From Streptomyces sp. RPA4-2 (GTDB taxonomy: Bacteria > Actinomycetota > Actinomycetes > Streptomycetales > Streptomycetaceae): DNA of 64,000 nt. Both the position numbers and the translations under genes were made by a program. The DNA lies in the NCBI RefSeq assembly GCF_012273515.2, contig NZ_CP050975.2, positions 62,001 through 126,000 on the forward strand, in the 5' to 3' direction. Under the pieces are notes generated by a model. The model made no database searches. It saw only the letters and a list, made by a program, of their open reading frames with translations, and was not told where the DNA came from. Positions 43,045 to 52,003 of the stretch are shown one piece after another (positions within the stretch are counted from its first letter, which is position 1; each line of letters begins with the position of its first letter).

Positions 43045-44496
43045 ATGTCCAGATCGGTGGCGGCGGACGTCGCAGTGCGTGCGAGGCAAAGCCCGGACGA
43101 TCCGGCGCTGCTGTTCGGCGGCGGGCCGGACGAGGTCGTCACGTATGCCGAACTGGTCGGGGCGGCGGAGCGGATCGGTGCCGAACTGGCCGGCCGGTAT
43201 CCCGACACCCGCCGCCCGCTCGCGCTCCAGGCGTCGAAGTCGACCGTGGCGATCGCCACGGTCCTGGCCTGCATGCAGGCCGGACGGCCGCTGCTGCTGG
43301 CCTCCACGGAACTCGGCCGGGAACTTCTGGCCGAGCTGGTCGAACGCAGCGGCTGTCAGGCCGTACTGGGGGTCGTCGAGGAGCGTCTGACGCACCGTCC
43401 GGTGGCCGGCGACGCGCAGGGCGGGCCGGTGCTGCCGCAGGACACGAGTCTGCTGCTGACGACGTCCGGTTCCACCGGCGTCCCCAAGCTCGTTCCGCTG
43501 GGCGGGGCCGGCATCGACGCCTTCACCTCCTGGGCGGGCAGCGCGTTCGCGCTCGGCACCGGTACCCGGGTGCTGAACTTCGCCCCGCTCAACTTCGACC
43601 TCACCCTCCTGGACATCTGGGGGACGCTGCGGCACGGCGGCTGTGTCGTACCGGTGGACCACGACCGGTCCGTCGACACCAAGTACCTGCTCGGGCTGCT
43701 GGCGAGCACCCGGCCGCACGTCGTGCAGGCGGTGCCGATGTTCTTCCGTCTGCTGACCGAGGCGGGCACCGCCTGCGAGTTCCCGGGTGTGCGTGAGCTG
43801 CTGCTGACGGGTGATCACGTGCCGCGGTCGGTGCGGGCCGGGCTCGCCCGGCTCTTCCCGGCGGCGCGGCTGCACAACGTGTACGGCTGCACCGAGACGA
43901 ACGACAGCATGATCCACACCTTCTCCGCCGCCGAGGCGGCCGACCGGGAGGTGCTGCCGCTGGGCAGTCCGCTGCCGGGCGTACTGGTGGAGGTGGTGGC
44001 CGACGGGGAGGTGCTGCGGGGCGCCGGCAGCGGCGAACTGCTGGTCTCGACGCCGTTCCAGACCGCCGGGTACCTCGGCGAGGCCGGGGCCAAGGACCGG
44101 TTCGTCGTGCGCGGTGACCGTGTCTGGTACCGCACCGGCGACGTGGTCACCCGCTCCGCCGGCGGTGAACTGGCCCTGGTGGGCCGCACCGACTCGCAGG
44201 TCAAGGTGCGCGGTGTGCGGATCAATCTGGAGGAGGTCGAACGGGTCCTCCAGGGCCACGGAGGGGTCGCCGAGGCGGCCGTGGTGGCCGTGCCGCACGC
44301 CGTCTCGGGACGTGCACTGCACGCGTTCGTCCGTCGCAGCGACGACGCGGTGACCGGACTGCAGCTGCGCAGCTACTGCGCCGCCAAGGTCAACCGGGCG
44401 GCCATTCCCGCCGCCTTCCACCTGATGACCGACCCACTGCCGATCGGGCCCACCGGCAAGGTGAGCCGTCGCCTCCTCATGGAGAAGATCGAATGA
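43045..44496 (+). CDS. Amino-acid-activating AMP ligase (stand-alone adenylation domain)
   Basis: 483 residues from ATG 43045 with GGGGAG upstream. Adenylation motifs: LLTTSGSTGVPKLVP (A3), NFDLTLLDIWGTL (A4, with the Asp that binds the amino group of an amino acid), VYGCTETND (A5), VWYRTGDVV (A7), GRTDSQVKVRGVRINLEEVE (A8) and GPTGKVSRR (A10 Lys). The A4 Asp indicates an alpha-amino-acid substrate; the specificity code cannot be read reliably by eye. It is a free-standing A domain like the prolyl-AMP ligases that feed a carrier protein. Its stop overlaps the ATG of the carrier gene by four bases (ATGA), so translation is coupled. Confidence 0.88.
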   Translation: MSRSVAADVAVRARQSPDDPALLFGGGPDEVVTYAELVGAAERIGAELAGRYPDTRRPLALQASKSTVAIATVLACMQAGRPLLLASTELGRELLAELVERSGCQAVLGVVEERLTHRPVAGDAQGGPVLPQDTSLLLTTSGSTGVPKLVPLGGAGIDAFTSWAGSAFALGTGTRVLNFAPLNFDLTLLDIWGTLRHGGCVVPVDHDRSVDTKYLLGLLASTRPHVVQAVPMFFRLLTEAGTACEFPGVRELLLTGDHVPRSVRAGLARLFPAARLHNVYGCTETNDSMIHTFSAAEAADREVLPLGSPLPGVLVEVVADGEVLRGAGSGELLVSTPFQTAGYLGEAGAKDRFVVRGDRVWYRTGDVVTRSAGGELALVGRTDSQVKVRGVRINLEEVERVLQGHGGVAEAAVVAVPHAVSGRALHAFVRRSDDAVTGLQLRSYCAAKVNRAAIPAAFHLMTDPLPIGPTGKVSRRLLMEKIE

Positions 44497-44753
44497 CCAT
44501 CCAACGCGACATCACCGCGCACATCGTGGCGGAGTACCTGCCCGGCACCCCCGTCTCGGAACTGGACGCGTCCTACGACCTGCTGGAGAACGGGGTGATC
44601 AGCAGCCTGGATCTGCTGCGGCTCATCGAGTGGCTGGGTGACCGCTTCGACATCCCGTTCGCCGACCTGGAGATCTCCCCGGACGACTTCCGGTCCGTCT
44701 CGGCCGTCGAGAAGGTCGTCCGCCGCTACGCGGGCGTCACCGCTCCCGAGTAA
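44493..44753 (+). CDS. Acyl/peptidyl carrier protein
   Basis: 86 residues from ATG 44493, overlapping the ligase stop. [20 protein letters not shown] is the phosphopantetheine site; Ser38 in GVISSLDLL is the attachment residue. Length and the D/E-rich helices ([19 protein letters not shown]) fit a stand-alone carrier protein. With the ligase it makes an aminoacyl thioester. It is followed by the cupin and dehydrogenase genes that probably act on the bound group. Confidence 0.9.
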   Translation: MTIQRDITAHIVAEYLPGTPVSELDASYDLLENGVISSLDLLRLIEWLGDRFDIPFADLEISPDDFRSVSAVEKVVRRYAGVTAPE

Positions 44754-44800
44754 CCCCCCGCTCCCCCGCACGTCCACACCCAGGAGAAAGAAAGGAAACC

Positions 44801-45178
44801 ATGTTCATTCGCGAGAAGTCGCAGGTCACACCGGTCGAGTGGGGAAGCGGTCCGAGTCACCGCCTCCTGGTCGAAGCGGACAACATGGGCTTCGGGATCT
44901 GCCACACGGTCGTCCGCGCGGGCACGAAGTCACGGCTGCAGTACCGGCGCCATCTCGAGGCGTGCTACTGCATCTCCGGCTCGGGCCGCGTCGAGGCCGC
45001 CGACGGCAGCGTCGCGCAGGACCTGACCCCCGGTGTGCTGTACGTCCTCGACGAGCACGACGCCCACTTCCTGATCGCCTCTCCCGACCAGGACATGGAG
45101 CTGGTCAGTGTCTTCAACCCGCCGCTGAAGGGCGACGAGAGCCACGCGCTCAGCGACGAAGCCTTCTCCCAGTACTGA
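44801..45178 (+). CDS. Ectoine-synthase (EctC)-like cupin
   Basis: 125 residues from ATG 44801 with GGAGAAAGAAAGG upstream. The order [53 protein letters not shown] and [16 protein letters not shown] follows EctC closely, including the late FNPPLxGxExH. EctC closes N-acetyl-diaminobutyrate to the tetrahydropyrimidine ring of ectoine by water loss. The usual EctA and EctB genes are absent. So this copy probably cyclises or dehydrates the amino acid of this cluster. Metal-binding residues of cupin motif 1 appear altered ([10 protein letters not shown] has one His and one Glu). Confidence 0.82.
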   Translation: MFIREKSQVTPVEWGSGPSHRLLVEADNMGFGICHTVVRAGTKSRLQYRRHLEACYCISGSGRVEAADGSVAQDLTPGVLYVLDEHDAHFLIASPDQDMELVSVFNPPLKGDESHALSDEAFSQY

Positions 45179-45198
45179 GGATCGGAATCTCCCCCGTC

Positions 45199-46365
45199 AT
45201 GATGCGCTGGAGCGAGGAACAGCAGGAACTGCGTGAGGCGATCGGTGCCGTGGCCGCGAAGGTCGGCGCCGACCACCTCGAACGCGACCAGGCCGGCACG
45301 TTCGACCGGGACGGCTGGCAACGACTCAAGGACGTCGGCCTGTTCGGGCTGCCGTTCGATCCCCGGCACGGGGGGCTGGGCAAGGACCTGCTGACCACCG
45401 TCCACGTGCTGGAGCAGCTCGGCCACGACTGCCAGGACTCCGGGCTGAACTTCTCGGTCTCCACCCACATGGTCAGTACCGGTGTCCCGCTCCAGCGGTT
45501 CGGTTCGTCGGCGCTCAAGGCCCGCTACCTGCCGGAGATCTGTGCCGGCACGATGATCGGCGCGCACGCCATCACCGAGCCCTCCGGCGGTTCGGACGTG
45601 ATGGGGATGCAGACCACCGCCGTCCTGGACGGCGACGACTTCGTCCTCAACGGAAGCAAGTCGTTCATCAGCAACGCCTCGATCGCCGACGTGATCGTCG
45701 TCTACGCCCGTACCGGCGCGCCCGGGGATCTGGCCGGGATCACCGCGTTCCTGGTGCGCCGGGACTCGCCGGGGCTGTCGGTCGGCAACCCCATCTCGAA
45801 GATGGGGCTGCGCACCTCACCGCTGGCCGAGGTCTTCCTGGACGACGTCCGGGTGCCCCGCGACCACGTGGTCGGCAGCAAGGGCGCCGGGTTCCTCATC
45901 TTCGACCACGTCATGAAGTGGGAGATCCTGTGCGGCTTCGGGATCAACGTCGGGGAGATGCGCCGGCGCCTGGAGCGGTGCGTGGAGTACGCCCGCACCC
46001 GTACCCAGTTCGGCTCGGTCATCGGCGCGAACCAGTCGGTCGCCAACATGATCGTCGAGATGCGGATCGACCTGGAGACCTCGCAGAAGTGGATCTACGA
46101 CACCGCCGAGAAGGTGCAGTCCAAGGCCGACGCCGCCGGTGACGTCGCGATGACCAAGCTGGTGGTGAGCGAGGCGAACGTACGCTCCGCGCTGAACGCG
46201 ATCCAGGTCTTCGGCGGTTACGGCTACGTCAGCGAGTACGGAGTCGAGAAGGATCTGCGGGACGCCGTGGGCGGGCGGATCTACTCCGGCACCTCGGAGA
46301 TCCAGCGCCAACGACTGGCCACCCTCATGGGCCTGAACCGTCCGCTCAGGCCCGCGCAGGCCTGA
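45199..46365 (+). CDS. Acyl-CoA-dehydrogenase-like flavoenzyme acting on carrier thioester
   Basis: 388 residues from ATG 45199. The FAD domains are clear: IGAHAITEPSGGSDVMGMQT, LNGSKSFISNASIADVIVVY, KMGLRTSPLAEVFLDDVRVP and IQVFGGYGYVSEYGVEKDLR. The conserved end is IYSGTSEIQRQRLATLMG. In most members the catalytic Glu is in YEGTSE; here it is Ser (YSGT). Isovaleryl-CoA and prolyl-carrier dehydrogenases use a Glu in helix G instead, and MKWEILCGFGIN (Glu at about residue 240) fits that. It likely desaturates the carrier-bound acyl group. It follows the cupin by 20 bases. Confidence 0.88.
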   Translation: MMRWSEEQQELREAIGAVAAKVGADHLERDQAGTFDRDGWQRLKDVGLFGLPFDPRHGGLGKDLLTTVHVLEQLGHDCQDSGLNFSVSTHMVSTGVPLQRFGSSALKARYLPEICAGTMIGAHAITEPSGGSDVMGMQTTAVLDGDDFVLNGSKSFISNASIADVIVVYARTGAPGDLAGITAFLVRRDSPGLSVGNPISKMGLRTSPLAEVFLDDVRVPRDHVVGSKGAGFLIFDHVMKWEILCGFGINVGEMRRRLERCVEYARTRTQFGSVIGANQSVANMIVEMRIDLETSQKWIYDTAEKVQSKADAAGDVAMTKLVVSEANVRSALNAIQVFGGYGYVSEYGVEKDLRDAVGGRIYSGTSEIQRQRLATLMGLNRPLRPAQA

Positions 46366-46390
46366 GGATCTGGAAGGAATCCCGAGAAAC

Positions 46391-47110
46391 ATGGCAGAGA
46401 ACACCGGTGCCGCCGCTGCGGCCGGCACCGCCACCGAGACGGCCACCCTGGCCGCGACCGAGTTCCTGGACCACCGCTCGCCCACCGTCCGCGCGTTCGT
46501 CGACAAGACCCTCGCCCGCGCGAAGGAGAGCGACACCGCCACCCAGAAGGCGACAGCCCTCTACTACGCCGTCCGGGACGGCATCACCTACGAGGTGTAC
46601 GGCGCCGATCTGACCCGGCACGGCCTGAGCGCGACCGGCGTGCTGGAGAAGGGCTTCGGGTTCTGCGTCCACAAGTCCATCCTCTACGCGGCCGCGCTGC
46701 GTGCCGTGGGCATCCCGAGCCGGGTCTACTACGGCGACGTGCGCAACCACCTCGCCTCGCCGCGGCTGCGGGAGCTGGTCGGCGGGGACGTCTTCCGCTT
46801 CCACAGCCTGACCGTGGTCAACCTCGACGACCGGTGGGTGAAGGCGACCCCGGTCTTCAACAAGCTTCTCTGCCGGCTCTACAAGATCAAGCCGCTGGAC
46901 TTCGACGGCCGCACCGACAGCCTGTACCACCCGTTCGACGAGGACGGCCGCCAGCACATGGAGTTCATCCACGAGCACGGCTCCTTCGACGACGTCCCCT
47001 ACGACCTGGTGGTCGGCGGGATCAAGCAGGCGCACCCGCAGCTGTTCGCGAGCGCCCACACCACCGTCTCCGGATCGCTGGCCGACGAGGCCGCGACCGC
47101 GACGGTCTGA
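46391..47110 (+). CDS. Transglutaminase-like (Cys-His-Asp) protein
   Basis: 239 residues from ATG 46391 with GGAAGGAATCCC upstream. After an Ala/Thr-rich start, the transglutaminase core is GFGFCVHKSILYAAALRAVG (Cys nucleophile at about residue 93), HSLTVVNLDDRWVKATPVF (His, then Asp). This domain forms or breaks amide bonds. In andrimid biosynthesis a relative transfers a carrier-bound acyl group to an amine. In this cluster, next to a ligase, carrier and dehydrogenase, it may release the tailored group onto an amine; this is inference. Proteolysis or deamidation is the alternative. Confidence 0.82.
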   Translation: MAENTGAAAAAGTATETATLAATEFLDHRSPTVRAFVDKTLARAKESDTATQKATALYYAVRDGITYEVYGADLTRHGLSATGVLEKGFGFCVHKSILYAAALRAVGIPSRVYYGDVRNHLASPRLRELVGGDVFRFHSLTVVNLDDRWVKATPVFNKLLCRLYKIKPLDFDGRTDSLYHPFDEDGRQHMEFIHEHGSFDDVPYDLVVGGIKQAHPQLFASAHTTVSGSLADEAATATV

Positions 47111-47216
47111 GACGGCGTCCGGTGCGGCCCCACCCGGTCTCCCCCGCCGGGCGGCCGCACCGGACCGCCCCCGCACCCACCCACGCACACGCACACCCAC
47201 AGGAACGGAGATCGCC

Positions 47217-47735
47217 GTGCCGGCAGCGGCAGGAATCGTCGACGACCTCACCGGATACGCCGAGTACGCCGGCTGGTCGCACACGCTGCACCGCAGCCGT
47301 CCCGGAGGACACCTGGTACTGCCGGGCGCCTACCTGAAGTGGTACGACATCCGCGGCGCGGAACAGGAGGCGACGCCCGCGGTGAGCGACCGGGCGCGGG
47401 TGTTCCTGCGGGCCGAGGAGGCGGCCGGACGGCTGGCGTTCCGCAAGGAGTTCGGCTACGTGCTGCTGCACCGCTGCGGCGAGTACCACTTCATGCAGGT
47501 CTGCGTGTGGCGGGACCGCAACGAGCTGGTCCAGGCGATCTACGCCGACACCGGCGGCGGTTTCCGGCCCTACGAGCAGGAGCCCGGCCTGCAGCTCGCC
47601 GCCCAGGACGTCGTCGAACTGGACGTGACCGGGCACGAGCGGCGTGCCTGGTCGCACTACCTGCGATCGAAGCGTGACACCGCCGCGAAGCGGGCCTACC
47701 TCGACGACTTCGACACCGAACGCCCGGTGGGCTGA
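47217..47735 (+). CDS. Hypothetical cluster protein
   Basis: 172 residues from GTG 47217 with GGAACGGAGATCGCC upstream. No known domain. It shows VLPGAYLKWYDIRGAEQEAT, FGYVLLHRCGEYHFMQVCVW and LQLAAQDVVELDVTGHERRA: a soluble beta-rich protein with an RCGEYHFMQVCVWRDRNELV segment holding two cysteines. Its placement between the transglutaminase-like and nucleosidase genes, on the same strand, makes it part of the pathway. Function unknown. Confidence 0.7.
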   Translation: MPAAAGIVDDLTGYAEYAGWSHTLHRSRPGGHLVLPGAYLKWYDIRGAEQEATPAVSDRARVFLRAEEAAGRLAFRKEFGYVLLHRCGEYHFMQVCVWRDRNELVQAIYADTGGGFRPYEQEPGLQLAAQDVVELDVTGHERRAWSHYLRSKRDTAAKRAYLDDFDTERPVG

Positions 47736-47759
47736 CACTTGCGAAAGGCAGGAAGCGCC

Positions 47760-48530
47760 GTGTCCCTTCACCCGGTCACCGACCACGCGTTGTGCCCTCG
47801 CCTCCTCGGTGAGATCCGCTCCGACCGGCCGCTGATCGTCGCGGCCGTGGAGGAGGAGGCCGCCCACCTGGACGGCCGGTTCCCCCTCCTGGTCACCGGG
47901 ATGGGAAAGGTCAACGCGGCGGCCGCCCTCGCCCTCGCCCTGTCCCGGGGCGAGCGCCCCGGCGAGATCGTCAACCTGGGCACGGCCGGGGCGCTGAAGG
48001 AGGGCCTGTCGGGCCTCCACGAGATCTCCCGGGTCGTCCAGCACGACCTCGACACGGCCCTCCTGCACAAAATCAGCGGCCGCGTCTACGGTGCTCCCCT
48101 CACCGTCGGCGCGGGCCGCGGGCCCACCCTGGCGACCGGGGACACCTTCGTCACGGACTCCGCCGTCCGTGAACGGCTCGCCCTCGAGGCCGACCTCGTC
48201 GACATGGAGGGGTACGCCGTCGCCACCGTGGCACAGCACCTCGACATCCCCGTACGCCTCGTCAAGTTCGTCAGCGACAGCGCCGACGAGGACGCACGCA
48301 CCACCTGGCCCGAGGCCCTCGACCACGCCGCCGGGATCCTGGCCGGCTGGGTCGAGAAGCACATCCCTCACCCCGCACGCCCCGCCGTCTCCCCCGCCGC
48401 ACCCGCACGTCCGTCACCTTCACCGTCCACCCGCTGTCAGCGCCCCACGCCGCATAGGGCTGCACCGCCGACAGCCCCCGCACCCAAGGGAGCGCTGTGT
48501 CTCATCGCCTGTTCACTTCGGAGTCCGTGA
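47760..48530 (+). CDS. MTA/SAH-type nucleosidase
   Basis: 256 residues from GTG 47760 with AAGGCAGGAAGCGCC upstream. The purine-nucleosidase fold is seen in [80 protein letters not shown] and [15 protein letters not shown]. It likely cleaves S-adenosylhomocysteine or methylthioadenosine, by-products of SAM use. The last 50 residues (after HIPHPARP) are a Pro/Ala-rich tail without family counterpart, and its frame ends 34 bases inside metK. The natural end was probably near residue 205, so a lost stop is possible. Confidence 0.8.
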   Translation: MSLHPVTDHALCPRLLGEIRSDRPLIVAAVEEEAAHLDGRFPLLVTGMGKVNAAAALALALSRGERPGEIVNLGTAGALKEGLSGLHEISRVVQHDLDTALLHKISGRVYGAPLTVGAGRGPTLATGDTFVTDSAVRERLALEADLVDMEGYAVATVAQHLDIPVRLVKFVSDSADEDARTTWPEALDHAAGILAGWVEKHIPHPARPAVSPAAPARPSPSPSTRCQRPTPHRAAPPTAPAPKGALCLIACSLRSP

Positions 48531-49708
48531 CAGAGGGACACCCCGACAAGATCGCCGACCAGATCAGCGACACCATTCTCGACGCCCTGCTGCGCCAGGA
48601 CCCCACCTCACGCGTGGCCGTGGAAACACTGATCACCACCGGCCTGGTGCACGTGGCCGGCGAGGTCGCGACCACGGCCTACGTGCCCATCGCCCAGCTC
48701 GTCCGGGACAAGATCCTGGAGATCGGCTACGACTCCTCCGTCAAGGGCTTCGACGGCCTGTCGTGCGGGGTGTCCACGTCGATCGGCACGCAGTCCCCCG
48801 ACATCGCCCAGGGCGTCGACTCCGCGTACGAGAAGCGCGCCGGGAACGGGGACAGCGACAACCTGGACCAGCAGGGCGCCGGCGACCAGGGCCTGATGTT
48901 CGGCTACGCGACGGACGAGACGCCGGAACTGATGCCGCTGCCGATCCATCTGGCGCACCGGCTCTCCCACCGGCTGTCCGAGGTCCGCAAGAACGGCACG
49001 ATCCCCTACCTCCGTCCCGACGGCAAGACGCAGGTCACCATCGAGTACGACGGCGACCGGGCGGTCCGGCTGGACACCGTCGTCGTGTCCTCCCAGCACT
49101 CCGCGGACATCGACCTGGACTCCCTTCTCGCCCCCGACATCCGGGAGTTCGTGGTGGAGCCGGAGGTGCGGGCGCTGGCGGACAACGGCATCAAGCTGGA
49201 CACCGAGGGCTACCGCCTGCTGGTCAACCCGACCGGCCGCTTCGAGATCGGCGGCCCGATGGGCGACGCCGGCCTGACCGGCCGCAAGATCATCATCGAC
49301 ACGTACGGCGGCATGGCCCGCCACGGCGGCGGCGCCTTCTCCGGCAAGGACCCCTCCAAGGTCGACCGCTCGGCCGCGTACGCGATGCGCTGGGTCGCCA
49401 AGAACGTCGTCGCCGCGGGTCTCGCCTCGCGCTGCGAGGTCCAGGTCGCCTACGCCATCGGCAAGGCGCGGCCGGTCGGCCTGTTCGTGGAGACCTTCGG
49501 CACCCACACGGTCGACGTCGACCGGATCGAGAAGGCCATCGACGAGGTCTTCGACCTGCGCCCGGCCGCGATCATCCGCGACCTCGACCTGCTGCGCCCG
49601 ATCTACGCGCAGACCGCCGCCTACGGCCACTTCGGCCGCGAGGGCGACGGCTTCACCTGGGAGCGCACCGACCGCGTCAACGCGCTGCGCACGGCGGTCG
49701 GCCTCTAA
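48497..49708 (+). CDS. metK: S-adenosylmethionine synthetase
   Basis: 403 residues from GTG 48497 (preceded by AAGGGAG). Full length and complete signatures: [19 protein letters not shown] at the N-terminus, [40 protein letters not shown] and [20 protein letters not shown]. It makes SAM from methionine and ATP. A Streptomyces chromosome normally has a housekeeping metK elsewhere, so this is probably a second copy supplying the pathway. It overlaps the nucleosidase frame by 34 bases. Its stop at 49708 directly abuts the TnpB element. Confidence 0.95.
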   Translation: MSHRLFTSESVTEGHPDKIADQISDTILDALLRQDPTSRVAVETLITTGLVHVAGEVATTAYVPIAQLVRDKILEIGYDSSVKGFDGLSCGVSTSIGTQSPDIAQGVDSAYEKRAGNGDSDNLDQQGAGDQGLMFGYATDETPELMPLPIHLAHRLSHRLSEVRKNGTIPYLRPDGKTQVTIEYDGDRAVRLDTVVVSSQHSADIDLDSLLAPDIREFVVEPEVRALADNGIKLDTEGYRLLVNPTGRFEIGGPMGDAGLTGRKIIIDTYGGMARHGGGAFSGKDPSKVDRSAAYAMRWVAKNVVAAGLASRCEVQVAYAIGKARPVGLFVETFGTHTVDVDRIEKAIDEVFDLRPAAIIRDLDLLRPIYAQTAAYGHFGREGDGFTWERTDRVNALRTAVGL

Positions 49709-51905
49709 GAGTCACCCCGTAATGGGGTGCCATCCGTCCAGTTCCTGTTCGGGTGTGCCGCCACGAGGTGGGGCGTTCCCTACTGGGGCTGCTGTTCCGA
49801 CGTGGGCCTTGTGCCGCTTGTTCGCGGGTTGGGTCTCATTCGGGGTGGGCCGGTACCGGGCGGTGGTTTTTTGCCGAGCAGAGGCCCGCGGCCCCGGGGT
49901 TCCAGGGGTGCGGGCTGCCGCGTGGGTGCGGCCCCGGGTGGGGCGGGCACCGCGCTGCGGTTGACTCGACAGGGCTTCTTGCAGCCCTTCTGAGAAAAGT
50001 AGCTGTGTCATGCGGGCCTGGACAACGTCCAGGCCCGCAGTGCTGGGGTCGGCCGGGTCGGTGAAACGGACGTGTGAGGCAAGGGCTGCGGAGACCATGT
50101 CCCGGTCGGCGGTGAGCCCGCAGGAGATACAGCGGTGCACGCGTTCGGCGAGTGTCTTCCTGACTTCTGCGCCGCACAGGCAGGTCTGCGACAGTTTCGT
50201 CGTGAACGTCGACGCCCGCAGGAGGCGGCCACCGGCCTTCTCACACTCGCGGCCGATCGCGGTGATCAGACGGCCCGGCGTGGTGGCCTGGAGGGCTTTG
50301 CCCCACAGGCGGTACCAGGTGCGGATGTCGCAGTCCTCGACAGTGAGCCGCGCACCGTGAGTTCCCACGATCTGTTCGGCGATGCGCCGTGCACGGTGGT
50401 CTTTCGCCGCGGCTACGGTCGCAGCGGCCTCCGCGAGGCGGGCCCGGTTGAGGCGGTAGCCGGCCGACAGTCCGTCGCGCCGGTACGCCTGCCGCGGCAC
50501 ACCGGCTCTGTTCGCGCTCCGGGCACCGCCGGGAACCTGGTCGGTGCGAGCGGGCAGGCCGACTGTCTCGCGACGCTTGGTCCGGGCCTGCTGCCGTTTC
50601 GACGGCACGTACTGCACCGGGTTGGTGGCCCGGCGGGACCGGTCGAGTGCGCGTTTGCGCCCCCGTTCCTTCCGGCGGGCTTTCTCGAGCGCGGCGAGCT
50701 CGACGTCGGTGAGCTCGACACGACTGGTCTGTATCGTGCCGTCAGCGGGGTCGAACGTGCCCGGGAACGAGATGACGGACAGGTTGGTGACGTTCCCGTC
50801 GATGCCCCCGACCCGGTCCAGGCCGGCCGCGGCTTGGCGGCGGGCTCGGGTTTCCGGGGACGCGTACCCGCTGGTGAGGACCATCAGGTGCGCCTCGTAC
50901 GCCCACCCGCCGGGTGCTGACGTGTCACGGCGGCGGACAAGGTCGACCTTGTGCCAGGTGCTGGGGTTGTTCAGGAAGTGGAGCAAGCGGGGCCAGCGGC
51001 CGGCGCCGGACGGCAGCCGGACCGGGAGGACCAGGTCGCCGCGGCGGGAGTCCGCGCCGCCGGCGAACACCAGCGTGAGCGGACCGGTGTGGTCCCACCA
51101 GGTCGCGGCCCGGGTCCTGGGTGTGCCTTTCGCCGTGGTCTCACCGGTCGACACCCGGCCAGCGGGGCGGGTCGGTGCAGGCAGCCGTCGTGGCTGCTCG
51201 AGCACCTTCGTCCCCGCCGGTAACTCGGCCGCCTGCTCCGGCGTGAGCAAATGAGGGCCCAGGTCCCGGTGCCGGTAGGCGGAGAGGTGGCCGGCGAGCG
51301 TGCCGTGGAGCTTGAACGTCTCCCACTTCCGGCCCGTCGTGTGTGACCGGGCGCGGCCGGGTATCCGGGTGTAGTCCCACCAGGGTCCGGTCTTCGGACG
51401 GCCGGCCCTGCGACCTGAAGCGTCCGGAAACAGGTGCCGAGCGGTGCCTTCCCAGACCTCGTCGGCCTGGTGCATCACCAGAGCTTTGGTGACGTGATGC
51501 CCGAGGTGGCGGGAGCGTTCCATGTGCTGGTAGCCGCGTTGTTCCATCCCCTCCCGGGAAAGGCCCAGGACGGCACGCCACGCCTTCGCATCTTCCTCGC
51601 GGCGCACGTCGCCGGCCCAGTACGCGTCGACCGCAGCACGCGCGTCCCGCTGCAGTGCCCTCTTCACCGATCCCATCGCCGTATACAGCTGTTCCGCCCG
51701 GGACGCGTCCTCGGGGCGGTGGACGTCCAACGGCAGGCTGATGACCGCGAGTTCGGTGTCCTCACCACGTTTCCAGCTAGGCCCCTTGTTCTTCCCTCGG
51801 AACCTGCGCGCGGGAGTAGCGTCGGAAACAGAAGACACGCGTCGCGGACTTGCAGTCATAGGCCTTCCACCTCCTTTTCTGGACGCGCCGGGGTATGCAG
51901 ATCTG
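49709..51905 (-). mobile_element. TnpB-only IS605-type element
   Basis: Right end at the hairpin 49715-49733 (GTCACCCC/GGGGTG), directly after the metK stop; left end lies within about 51860-51960, not resolved by eye. It contains only tnpB. As in related elements, the RNA transcribed from this end would carry a guide read from flanking DNA, here the 3' end of metK in antisense. Confidence 0.5.
49712..51859 (-). CDS. tnpB: TnpB-family RNA-guided nuclease, unusually long
   Basis: 715 residues from ATG 51859. TnpB is normally about 380-450. The RuvC core is intact by eye: GGIDGNVTNLSVISFPG (first Asp, about residue 353), ARLTVEDCDIRTWYRLWGKA (Glu, about 520), the zinc ribbon CLCGAEV ... HRCISCGLTADRD with four Cys and the last Asp. 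About 300 extra residues precede it (basic, helix-rich), and a 90-residue Arg/Pro/Thr-rich tail follows the last motif. No TnpA is next to it. The stop is inside the terminal hairpin CACCCC-ATTA-CGGGGTG, four bases from the metK stop. It belongs to an IS605-type element inserted in the cluster. Confidence 0.85.
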   Translation of the reverse strand: MTASPRRVSSVSDATPARRFRGKNKGPSWKRGEDTELAVISLPLDVHRPEDASRAEQLYTAMGSVKRALQRDARAAVDAYWAGDVRREEDAKAWRAVLGLSREGMEQRGYQHMERSRHLGHHVTKALVMHQADEVWEGTARHLFPDASGRRAGRPKTGPWWDYTRIPGRARSHTTGRKWETFKLHGTLAGHLSAYRHRDLGPHLLTPEQAAELPAGTKVLEQPRRLPAPTRPAGRVSTGETTAKGTPRTRAATWWDHTGPLTLVFAGGADSRRGDLVLPVRLPSGAGRWPRLLHFLNNPSTWHKVDLVRRRDTSAPGGWAYEAHLMVLTSGYASPETRARRQAAAGLDRVGGIDGNVTNLSVISFPGTFDPADGTIQTSRVELTDVELAALEKARRKERGRKRALDRSRRATNPVQYVPSKRQQARTKRRETVGLPARTDQVPGGARSANRAGVPRQAYRRDGLSAGYRLNRARLAEAAATVAAAKDHRARRIAEQIVGTHGARLTVEDCDIRTWYRLWGKALQATTPGRLITAIGRECEKAGGRLLRASTFTTKLSQTCLCGAEVRKTLAERVHRCISCGLTADRDMVSAALASHVRFTDPADPSTAGLDVVQARMTQLLFSEGLQEALSSQPQRGARPTRGRTHAAARTPGTPGPRASARQKTTARYRPTPNETQPANKRHKAHVGTAAPVGNAPPRGGTPEQELDGWHPITG

Positions 51906-52003
51906 TCCGGTCGGCAGTCGGCTCGGCAATCACAAGGAGACTAACTGCCGCCGCTGACAACGAGCCCCGCACACAGATGCGTTGGCTGGCTACGATCACG
52001 GTC

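Noticed and set aside
48400..48500. SAM riboswitch before metK
   Set aside because: The upstream DNA is coding for the nucleosidase tail, and no riboswitch-like pairing was seen.
48091..49722. 543-codon frame overlapping metK in another phase
   Set aside because: MetK is unmistakable; the other frame has Arg/Pro-rich composition and no family.
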